From Prionace glauca (Eukaryota > Chordata > Chondrichthyes > Carcharhiniformes > Carcharhinidae): a DNA stretch of 64,000 nucleotides. The stretch is taken from positions 57,751,812-57,815,811 of the forward strand of contig CM075760.1 of NCBI GenBank assembly GCA_037974335.1, written 5' to 3'. Position numbers and translations under genes: made by a program. How positions within the stretch are numbered: the stretch's first letter is position 1; each line of letters starts with the position of its first letter. Below the pieces are notes generated by a model. The model worked only from the letters and a program-made list of their open reading frames with translations, made no database searches and was not told the origin of the DNA. Below, piece after piece: positions 54,545-63,127 of the stretch.

Positions 54545-55884
54545 CGATCCTCAAACTTCTCAAGCACAGCAGCAGAGATCAGACCCCTCTCCTGTGTGAA
54601 TACCGACGCAAAGTATTCATTCAAGATCTCCCCCATTCCCCCAGGCTCCAAGCATAGTTCCCCTCCTCTGTCCCTGAGAGGACCAATGTTCCCTCTAACC
54701 ATCCTTTTGTTTCTAATATAGGAGTAAAATGCCTTAGGATTTTCCTTAATCCTACCCGCCAAAGCCATTTCGTGGCCCCTTTTTGCCTTTCTGATGCCCC
54801 TTTTAGGTTCTCTCCTACATTCTCTGTATTCTTCTAACGCTATCTCTGTCCTCAAATGCCCAGATCTAGTGTACGCCTCCCTCTTTCTCCTGACCCGGTC
54901 CTCAATATCCCTAGTTACCCACGGCTCTCTAATCCTACCTTTCCCATCCTTCCTCTTGACCGGCACATGTCTTTCCTGTAAAGATTTTAGTTTTCCCTTG
55001 AGAGACTCCCACATACCCAGCGTCGACCTACCGTTAAACAGCGTACCCCAGTCCGTAACTTTAAGATCCTGCCTAATCCGGTTGTATCTAGCCCTCCCCC
55101 AGTTTAACACCCTCCCCTTAGGACAGGCTTCATCTTTATCCATTAATATCTTGAACCAGACAGAGTTGTGGTCACTGTTAGCCACATGCTCTCCTACTTC
55201 AACGTCAACCACCTGCCCAGGCTCATTCCCCAGAACCAAGTCGGGTATAGCCCCCTCTCTGGTCGGTCTATCCACGTACTGCTCCAGGGATCCTTCCATT
55301 ACACACTGTACAAATTCCTCCCCGTCAGCAGCCTCTGATCTCAGTACATTCCAATCTACCCCGGGGAGATTAAAATCTCCCACTACCACCATCCTATTCT
55401 TCCTGCACTTATCTAGAACGTCCCTGCTTATCCCTTCTTCCACAGCCCTCGGGCTGTTGGGCAGTCTGTAGTACACACCCAACATAGTAACATCTCCCTT
55501 CCTATTCCTCAACTCCACCCATAGCGACTCGATTCCTATATCCTCCGTACCTCCCTCCCTCTGCACTGCTACGATGCAATCCTTAACTAACAACGCCACT
55601 CCCCCACCTCTCAGCGACCCACCCCTATCTCGCCTGAAACACTTATACCCAGGAACATTCAACTGCCAGTCCTGCCCTTCCTTTAACCAAGTCTCTTTCA
55701 CCGCCACCACTTCCAACTTCCTTTCGAACATTAATGCCTTCAGTTCATCTGTTTTGCCAGTCACACTCCTAGCATTGAAACACATGCACCGAAGACCCTC
55801 AGAAACAATCCGATCCTTCTTCCTACCCTCCGGGCTTACCCTATCCCCAATCCCAGTTCCGTCTACCTCCCCACCCCCCTCCAT
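54541..55884 (-). CDS. LINE endonuclease and linker (ORF2 N-terminal third)
   Basis: 447 codons. Apurinic-type endonuclease motifs: CFNARSVTGKTDEL, AVKETWLKEG, GGGVALLVKDCIVAV, ESLWVELRNRKGDVTMLGVY, MVVVGDFNLPGVDWN, LVLGNEPGQ and ANSDHNSVWF, covering the catalytic N, E, D/N and SDH sites. The linker follows (RIKENPKAFYSYIRNKR) up to FASVFTQERGLISAAVLEKF. The frame then stops 4 bases inside the RT frame. The start ATG at 55884 lies 44 bases before the ORF1 stop, so ORF1 and ORF2 overlap. Confidence 0.92.
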   Translation of the reverse strand: MEGGGEVDGTGIGDRVSPEGRKKDRIVSEGLRCMCFNARSVTGKTDELKALMFERKLEVVAVKETWLKEGQDWQLNVPGYKCFRRDRGGSLRGGGVALLVKDCIVAVQREGGTEDIGIESLWVELRNRKGDVTMLGVYYRLPNSPRAVEEGISRDVLDKCRKNRMVVVGDFNLPGVDWNVLRSEAADGEEFVQCVMEGSLEQYVDRPTREGAIPDLVLGNEPGQVVDVEVGEHVANSDHNSVWFKILMDKDEACPKGRVLNWGRARYNRIRQDLKVTDWGTLFNGRSTLGMWESLKGKLKSLQERHVPVKRKDGKGRIREPWVTRDIEDRVRRKREAYTRSGHLRTEIALEEYRECRREPKRGIRKAKRGHEMALAGRIKENPKAFYSYIRNKRMVRGNIGPLRDRGGELCLEPGGMGEILNEYFASVFTQERGLISAAVLEKFEDR

Positions 55885-56104
55885 AGTAGTTTAAACCCTG
55901 CCGAAATACTCCAGCTAACCTTCCAGCTAAGATATGCATGCCCTTCCCAGTTAACTGTACCCCATCCCTCTTGTATATTTGCCGTTCTTTCATAAAGACT
56001 TCCCAGTGGTCTACGAATATAAAACCCTCTGCCCTACACCAATCCTTCAACCACGCATTTAGTTGGATTATTTCATTATTTCTAGCCCTGCTAGCCCCAG
56101 GCAC
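55841..56104 (-). CDS. LINE ORF1 C-terminal SGNH/esterase-like remnant
   Basis: 87 codons: ARNNEIIQLNAWLKDWCRAE, GFIFVDHWEVFMKERQIYKR, DGVQLTGKGMHILAGRLAGV. This matches the last block of the esterase (SGNH hydrolase) domain of CR1 ORF1, where the catalytic D..H pair usually reads DGVHL; here the His position is Gln. The nucleophile block would lie upstream and is missing because the element is cut at about 56110. Confidence 0.75.
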   Translation of the reverse strand: MPGASRARNNEIIQLNAWLKDWCRAEGFIFVDHWEVFMKERQIYKRDGVQLTGKGMHILAGRLAGVFRQGLNYYGGGWGGRRNWDWG

Positions 56105-56111
56105 CGGCAGC

Positions 56112-56440
56112 AGCCCAGAGAACGCCCAGAGAATTTCCTCGGCGGGAATTGAAACTACGCATCACTGGGGAAGTGCTGAACACAAACCACTGGACGACCA
56201 GTGAACATCGCTCGACAATCACCAGGCAAGACTGTTCCCTTCCTGTTGGCGAACGCTTCAGTGGTCACGGGCATTCAGCCTCTGACCTTCGCATAAGCAT
56301 TCTCCAAGGCGGCCTTCACGACACACGACAGCGCAGAGTCGCTGAGCAGAGACTGATAGCCAAGTTCCGCACACATGAGGACGGTCTCATCAGGGATCTT
56401 GGGTTCATGTCGCACTATCTGAAACCCCCGTGACATGCTT
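56112..56440 (+). mobile_element. Penelope-like GIY-YIG relic (fossil, broken)
   Basis: A frame ending at 56433 carries EHRSTITRQDCSLPVGERFS, GHGHSASDLRISILQGGLHD and AEQRLIAKFRTHEDGLIRDL. These resemble the second half of GIY-YIG endonuclease domains attached to Penelope-like reverse transcriptases (an H..P.A.HF..PGH pattern and a terminal E..LI..F.T...GLN-type motif). Only the C-terminal end is present. The family call is from memory of motifs. Confidence 0.55.
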
Positions 56441-56619
56441 GGGTTTGCAAAACCTCACTCACTGTGCTGTCTGGAGACAATATACATCTCTTTAACCTGT
56501 GATCAGTGCTCCTTCCACTCACATTGTCAGCCACTTCAGGTCTTGAACAGCAGGTTAGGTGTAAGGATTCGCATTCTAATCAGTAATCTCTAAACTGCCT
56601 GTGCTTTATATGCTCTGTC

Positions 56620-56775
56620 TGAGGCCAGAACTCTCCATTCACCTGACGAAGAGGCAGTCCCCTCGAAAGCTTGTGAGTATATTATCAAATAAATCGGTTG
56701 GACTAAAACCTGGTGTTGTCAGACTTTTTACTGTGTTTACGCCAGTCCAACGCCGGCATACCCACATCATGACTA
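56620..56775 (+). mobile_element. Penelope-type 3' tail
   Basis: About 190 bp after the GIY-YIG frame: 'cattcacctgacgaagaggc', 'cagtcccctcgaaagcttgt', 'taaaacctggtgttgtcaga' and 'gccagtccaacgccggcata'. The same tail occurs at 28360-28482 (minus) and 58378-58502. Confidence 0.6.
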
Positions 56776-57517
56776 TTATCCGAAAAGGCAGGGATGAAGG
56801 TGTCTTTGCACAGATGGGTCACTGGGTGGCGCAGTGGTTCTTTCACTGAACAGCCTTTAGTTCAACCACATTCCACACATGACAGCGGGAACATGTCTGT
56901 CTGGGAAAGGGGGCAGCCCTATAATAGGGAAAATGGAGCCCAGTGGATGGGTTTTTGAGAGCGGAATTAAGCCAAGGCAGAGGCAGTTATTTTTTTATTT
57001 AAAATTTATTTAAAAAATTCAGACAATATTTTACAATAATTTTTTTTTAAGTTAGAAAAGTGAACATAACGATCGAGCTTCACATTGAGAACAGAACAAA
57101 TGCACAGGGAATCCGTCAATATTTGTACATCTGTTACATACACCACAAAGAGAATACAGACCTTAATAGAAAGATGAATTAACAGATGTGAATAAGGAAT
57201 GAGAAAAGTTTCTTTGTATACATGAAATTTAAACTACGGGAAAACTATTAACCACAGTTGCATTGTAACAAAAAAAAAGTCTCGTATTTTTCACACTGGA
57301 AACTGATATAACGTCTACGATTATCTCAGTTACAGATTCAGAATGATAAAATGAGGGAATAGAATAACCGAGAGCAGATATTGCATTTGAGTCACAGAGA
57401 GATCTTGATAATCAGCCCAGAGTCAAAAAATTTAACCCATCACTTGATCTGTAAAATAAAGACACAACAATGAAGCAGATGTTCCTGATGTGGGACATTA
57501 ATATTGGAGTTTTTATT
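56776..57517. other. palindrome spacer, right part
   Basis: Unique-looking, AT-rich at 56985-57065. A worn tRNA-like 'gggtggcgcagtggttcttt' stretch lies at 56823-56842, but no full tRNA or SINE was found. Confidence 0.45.
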
Positions 57518-58112
57518 CATGGAATGTTGTCATTGGCTGAACACACCATGGTTGAATAAGAATCTGTCATTTTGCAGGAGAAAGCTATTTCTGTAAAAGT
57601 GGCCTGGTATGAAAACTAAAGTAACAAACACAGCGCGGATAAAGTAAATTCTAAAACATGCTGTTGGGTAAGCTGGTGATTAGAGTTTGTATTTTTCGCT
57701 GCTGTTTAGATTTCACGTCTGAAATTGAAGATTTATTGCTCTCATCCAAACTCTGAAAACAAATGTGAGATATTGCCTGGATGAACATATAAAACATAAT
57801 TTTGCCTCGAGTCCTGGGGTGCAGACACTGAGCAAATTCAACTGGAGGTTCTCTTGTCATTTCTGGCAGGAAATTGGGAAGAGACGAGCTTAAGGACAGT
57901 TTAAATGATGCCGGCCCTTCACTGCATGTTACTGTGTGCAGCTCATTGTGTTTCTGAGGTGAGATGATTTCTGTTTGTTCCTCAGTTCAGACTTACCTGA
58001 ATCAGTGAAGGAGCAGGCTCAATCCTCCTGATGGCCGTTCCAAGTTTCATTGCTTTTAATGAATTTCAGTAACGTTATCATCAAATAACATTATTGTGAC
58101 AGGGTTTCACGT

Positions 58113-58194
58113 GGTAGCGTGGCCGAGCGGTCTAAGGCGCTGGATTAAGGCTCCAGTCTCTTCGGAGGCGTGGGTTCGAATCCCACCGCTGCCA
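58113..58194 (+). tRNA. tRNA-Leu(AAG), right arm
   Basis: 82 nt, same stems and AAG anticodon as the left-arm copy and identical to it by eye. A TTTT terminator follows at about 58209. No intron. Confidence 0.97.
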
Positions 58195-58377
58195 AAATGG
58201 ATTTGAGTTTTGGTCTCACAGTTCAGATTGAATGCAGGAATGTGTCCTGTGTCGTTTTCGTCAAGAATAACGAACACAAACATTGCCAGCTGAACAATTT
58301 GCTGGAGTAAAGCTTTGTGTGCAAGTGGCCCCTTTCGAGAGCACTCACACACAGTGAATTTCTGACTGCCGAGTTAA

Positions 58378-58502
58378 ACTGATGAAGGAGCAGCGCTCCA
58401 AAAGCTCGTAATTCAAAATAATTCTGTTTTACTTTAACCTGGTGTTGTGAGAATGCGTTCTGTACCCACTTCAATCCAACACTGGCGTCTCCACATCATG
58501 AT
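58378..58502 (+). mobile_element. Penelope-type 3' tail (right arm)
   Basis: 'aaactgatgaaggagcagcg', 'ctccaaaagctcgtaattca', 'tttaacctggtgttgtgaga' and 'ccaacactggcgtctccaca'. Only its first 30 bases have a counterpart in the left arm. Confidence 0.6.
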
Positions 58503-58972
58503 ATAAATAACAGGATTACCATCAGTGAGACTGTATTGCCTGCCCAAGAATTAAGGTGATGGGCTTGATTTTTCTAACTGAAACTGAAATCGGATCGTGT
58601 ACACATCCCATCATTCCCATTTCTACCCAGATACTTACAGAATTAATCTGGGTCTTGTGATAACCACGGTACTACAGAAACAGGGTGATGACCTCAGGGC
58701 AAGCAGATCTGGAGAAACAACTAGACTGGCTCCAGAAGCCCATCTTTTTCCCACAGTAATTGATATTACAGTGTCTCTGATGTTTCCTCCTGTCAAAATG
58801 AATAATGATGTTTCCCACTGCATTAAAGTTTTGAAAAAAAAAGTATTCATGACGTTTAAAGCAAATCAAATGAACACCTGAAAATGATGCATTAACGAAT
58901 AGGCAGAAATCATTTTTCTCTTAGATATTTGGGAGACGGAAGCTTCCAGTCTGCTAGCCAGCCAACCAGCCG

Positions 58973-59045
58973 GCCGAAATAGCTCAGTTGGGAGAGTGTT
59001 AGACTGAAGATCTAAAGGTCCCTGGTTCGATCCCGGGTTTCGGCA
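58973..59045 (+). tRNA. tRNA-Phe(GAA), right arm
   Basis: 73 nt with perfect acceptor stem, GAA anticodon, A box TAGCTCAGTTGG and T loop GTTCGATC. TTTT follows at about 59059. Two loop differences separate it from 51142-51214. Confidence 0.96.
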
Positions 59046-59439
59046 GGATTCCGTTGCTGGTTTTCTGTGCTCTCTGTTAAACAGTCCTGCATTTTGTCTC
59101 GCACTGTTTTCAAACATCAATTAACACAAACTGCAACAGACAAAATACCCACCGCAATTTCCACCCTGCCAGGTGTTGTTCTATTTCCTCCTTGTTGGAT
59201 TTCGCTTTTTAAAAAACTTCCTCTATTTCTAAACATTCCCAATGTTAATGAAAGGTGAAGGAGGTGAAGGTTTATCTTTGTTCCCTTCTGCACACATGCC
59301 ATGTAACGTCCTGAGTTTTTCCAACCTCATCACATTTCAATGCAGATGTCAGGTCCGCTTTTACATGACAGTGAAAATATATTTAGTTGACCTGCTGTTT
59401 CATCCAAAACAATGTATATTTGCATTACCTCTTTCGATT

Positions 59440-59740
59440 CCTCCAGAAGGAGGCCATTCAGCCCATCGAGTCCGCAGCCACAACAATCCCACCCACGCCC
59501 TATTCCCTGTAAACCCACATATTTATCCTCCTAATCCGTGTGACACTAGGATCAATTTAGCATGGCCAATCAAACTAAAACACACTTCTTTGAATCAGAC
59601 ACCGGAACACCCGGAGGAAACCCACGGAGGCACGGGGAGAACGTGCAAACTCCGTACAGACGGTGACCCGAGGACCTGAGTCCCTGGCGCTGTGAGGCAG
59701 CAGTGCTAATCACTGTGCTACCGCGCTGTCATTTCTACTG
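59440..59740 (-). mobile_element. tRNA-derived SINE, HE1 type (right arm)
   Basis: Reverse orientation: the tail 'aaggaggccattcagcccat' comes first and the head 'cactgtgctaccgcgctgtc' last. It is the mirrored copy of 50463-50755. Confidence 0.92.
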
Positions 59741-60324
59741 CATTCAATGTCACTGCAATTCACTCCATTCAAAGTATTAGCATCAATCTGTGATAAACCA
59801 TCCTGTGGTAATTCTGCTGAATAACATTAAATTATCAGCGTTAATGGACCATCCAACATTGGACACCATTGATTTTAAATTTGCTGCTTTTCTGGATGAA
59901 CTCCAGCTCTCCATTCCTCCCGCAATGTCACCGCTCAAACTGAGTCTTTCTCCTTCCCACATTGTTAAACTCACACTTACTGGTTTCTGAGTGAAAACTG
60001 CCGCCATTTCACAGGGGGTGGGAGAGTTTACTATTTCATTCAATTCAAAGTTTTCTTGTCATGGAAGCAGAGATTTGGACCGAGATCTGCAGATATTTGT
60101 GTCAGTAGAAACAATAAATCTTCCCCCATTAACAGCTAGATTTTAACCGCATCAGCATTTCGTACCATCAGCCCTTTCTCGCCTATCGCTCTCTTAATTT
60201 CTTTTTGATTCTTCACATGTGACTTTTCCAATTCAGATACAAACAAAGAAATCTCCCTAATATTGATTCTGACAGTTGCAGACTGAGAAGTAACGCAGGA
60301 TTGTTGTACAGCAATAAATCTACA

Positions 60325-60396
60325 TTCCCTGAGCGGGAGCCGAACCCAGGTTGTAGTACTGAGAGCGCCGAATCTTAACCACTAGGCCACCAGGGA
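60325..60396 (-). pseudogene. decayed tRNA-Glu(CTC), right arm
   Basis: The minus strand has an intact acceptor pair TCCCTGG/TCAGGGA, A box TGGCCTAGTGG and the GCGCTCTCA anticodon stretch. The 3' anticodon-stem strand is replaced by TACTA and no longer pairs. The damage differs from that of the left-arm copy, so the two decayed independently. Confidence 0.75.
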
Positions 60397-60709
60397 AGCT
60401 GACGCAATTTATTTAAAATGTTGATTTATCCATGAATTTTTATTGTATTTCGGACTTTTTATTCACCAAATGCAAGTTTATCCTTCACATTTTATCGTTC
60501 ACAAAGACCTTGTCTTTGTCAAAACTGAGTATGTCATGTTTCTATTTAGATGAGAAAACACCACGCTGGTTAATAATATACTGTATACACTCTGTCAGTA
60601 ATGACTGAACTGGACCCAGTTTGCATTCATATTAGTACAGGTGCTTTATCGATATCTGGTGCATTCGGCTCTGTCTCTGTATTACTGCACAAAACCCATC
60701 CCTCATTTA

Positions 60710-60905
60710 TATTACGACAGATCATATTAGTTGGATTGGCCATGCAAAATTGCCCGTTATTTTCCCTTAGAGTATGTGGATTAGCCATGGTAAATGTGTG
60801 GGGCTAACGGAGATAGGGCAGAGGGGAGGACCTGGGTGGGATGCAGACTCGGTGGGCCAAGATAACCTTTCTTCTGAACTGTAGGAATTCTATGGTTCTA
60901 TGTCG
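60710..60905 (+). mobile_element. SINE fragment (right arm)
   Basis: 'gttggattggccatgcaaaa' through 'ggatgcagactcggtgggcc' to 'gaactgtaggaattctatgg'. It is the inverted counterpart of 49280-49470. Confidence 0.82.
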
Positions 60906-61478
60906 AAGAAATATCATAGACATTTGCGTGTTTATTTATTTTAAATATTCTATTTTTTAATAACCCCCTTTGGAGAAATGATCTCTTTTAGCAATTCCCC
61001 TTCAGTTTTCCCAGTGATAACCTTCATCCCATCTCTGCCTTCCCTGAATGCATGGAAACAACAAACAGTTCATGTGTTTCAACTAAAGAACATTTAAGAT
61101 GTAAGCATTTATTGACAACCATTTTGTTGTGTGTTCTTGCATACAAAATGATTACAGCCTCACTATTTTGTTCCCGGTGTTAACTTATCTGTCTTTAGAG
61201 ATCTGTTGGAAAACGGATAGGCTGACAATGTGTGACAGCAATACTCACAACGGTTTCAACTCTCTTCAGTTCAGCAACACATTGTTAATCAATGTTCCTT
61301 TTTTTTGCCAAGGTGCATGAACCAAAATGTTTGCCTTCATTCGGATTTTTTAACATGCGTAAAAGGGACAATAACCATGTTATTTACAAGAAAAAATGAA
61401 GTCATCTTGTTTGTTCAGAGACTGTGATTCATGTCCCTCAGCTCACGGTTTAATTGTTCCAATGGGGACATTAGAAGA

Positions 61479-61488
61479 TTTATAAATA
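61479..61488 (+). promoter_or_regulatory. TATA-like box of the right receptor gene
   Basis: TTTATAAATA, 80 bp upstream of the ATG at 61568, conserved in the left copy. Confidence 0.5.
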
Positions 61489-61567
61489 GGAAATTTCACA
61501 CTGTGTGCAATATTGTTTAACTGGGATTGGTCTCTAGTACAGTCAGCGATCATAGAATTTCAGAGCT

Positions 61568-63127
61568 ATGTTCTGGATTATACCACTTGAGCTTCGTATT
61601 CTTTGGGTATTTTACGACATCCAAAGGATTTACTACCCGTTCCTTGCTGTAGTTGGTGTCACTGGTAAGTCATATTTCTCTATGTTCATTGTCCTTGTCT
61701 ATGTTACCCAGTTATTGATATTATTCTGTGTAACGTTCATGGTTTGTTGCTGTGAATGCACTGGAAACATTTCTCCTTACCACACAGCTATCCTCAAACT
61801 ACCTGACATTCACTTTCAATCTTTCCACTTTACGGTTGTCATTATGTAACATGATTTCCAGTATTATGATTCACAGCCAATTCCAAATCGGCTGATTTAA
61901 CATCTTCAACTGCACAGCCTTCAGCACAATCAAAGCAGAGTCATCCAGACCAGAAACATTTGCTCCAAACCTACTGGCACCATGGTGCCCCCACATACAA
62001 ACCTGAAGAAGGCAGCAAATTGGAGACTTTATTAACTGGTGAATTTGGTTTCTTGCTACATCATAGCGGGGCTTTTCTGCTGTGAACTTTGTCTCGAGCA
62101 GAATAGGTGAACTCAGTGTATTCTGAGGTGGATTTAATAAAAATGTTTCAGCTGTTACCAAGGATCCTGAGAGATTACTTCTCTTGTGCTCAGTCTAAAA
62201 TACGAGTGAATTGTATTTCTCTTCCTTACAGTGAATGTATTGACGATTCTTATCCTGTCACGAGGGAAGTGTGGTCTTTCCAAAAGTGTGATACGTTACC
62301 TCATTTCCATGTCAGCGGCGGATCTACTGGTCATTATCATCGATCTCATTTTGAGGCAAATTCCCATGAAGATTCAATTTTTAATCATTTACCAATTTAA
62401 AATATGTAATATCCATGCTGTGCTGCTTTATGCAGTCACTGATTGCTCTGTCTGGTTCACTGTCTCTTTCACCTTTGATCGGTTTGTGGCTATTACTTGT
62501 CAGAAGCTGAAAATAAAATACTGCACTGAGAAAACTGCAACAGTGGTTCTCGGAACTGTGAGTGTGCTATTCAGTGTAAAGAACATTTTCTGGTATTTCA
62601 TGTATGGTGATAGATATGCGACTCAGAATATTCCCCATTTTTGTTATGTTGGCAATGATGTCCTCTATTCTGCAGCATGGGGAGTGGTTGAAAATCTGCA
62701 TTATATTTTAACACCGTTCATTCCTTTTTTGTTGATTCTGTTGTTGAATGTTTTCACCATTAAACACATTCTAGGGTCGACCAAATTCCGCAGGAGACTT
62801 CAGAGCCACAAGCGTATGGATACTTCAAAGGACCCAGAGACAGTGAAGAGAAGAAAATCCATTATCTTACTGTTTGCTCTATCAGGAAATTTTATCCTGC
62901 TATGGTCAATCTTACTTATCCACTCCTTTTGTGAACGATTATATAATTTAAACTTAATTCATTTTTATATCCCTTCATTTGTGCGGGAATTGGGATTTAT
63001 GCTCCAACTCCTGAGTTGCTGCACCAATACATACATTTATGCAGTGACCCAGACACAATTCAGAGAGGATCTGAAGAATGTGATCAGATTTCCATTTAAT
63101 GCAATTGTGAAATTACTTACTGAATAA
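61568..63127 (+). CDS. GPR139-like G-protein-coupled receptor, right copy
   Basis: Exon 1 at 61568-61664 and exon 2 at 62232-63127 are joined by a 567-bp intron (ACTG|GTAAGT to CTTACAG|TG). They give 330 codons including MFWIIPLELRILWVFYDIQR at the N terminus. Exon 2 alone is open over about 298 codons, but the true start is the upstream ATG, because exon 1 supplies the first half of TM1 (YYPFLAVVGVTVNVLTI). D63, C91, D115-R116-F117 and CCTNTYIY in TM7 are kept. It differs from the left copy at about 11 residues, ten of them before residue 172. The plasma-membrane receptor role is inferred from the family; the ligand is unknown. Confidence 0.93.

Larger units (their letters stand above)
52494..56110 (-). 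mobile_element. nearly complete CR1 LINE (family B) in the palindrome spacer
   Basis: A 3.6-kb minus-strand element. In order it has an ORF1 remnant with the C-terminal SGNH/esterase-like domain (56104-55841), ORF2 endonuclease (55884-54541) and RT (54544-53003), and a 3' UTR of about 500 bp that contains a SINE body and ends in a TTGTTCTTTG-type tail. ORF2 would be about 960 codons, usual for CR1, and has one frameshift. The ORF1 5' part is missing. It is absent from both arms, so it entered the spacer or arrived after arm formation. Confidence 0.93.
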
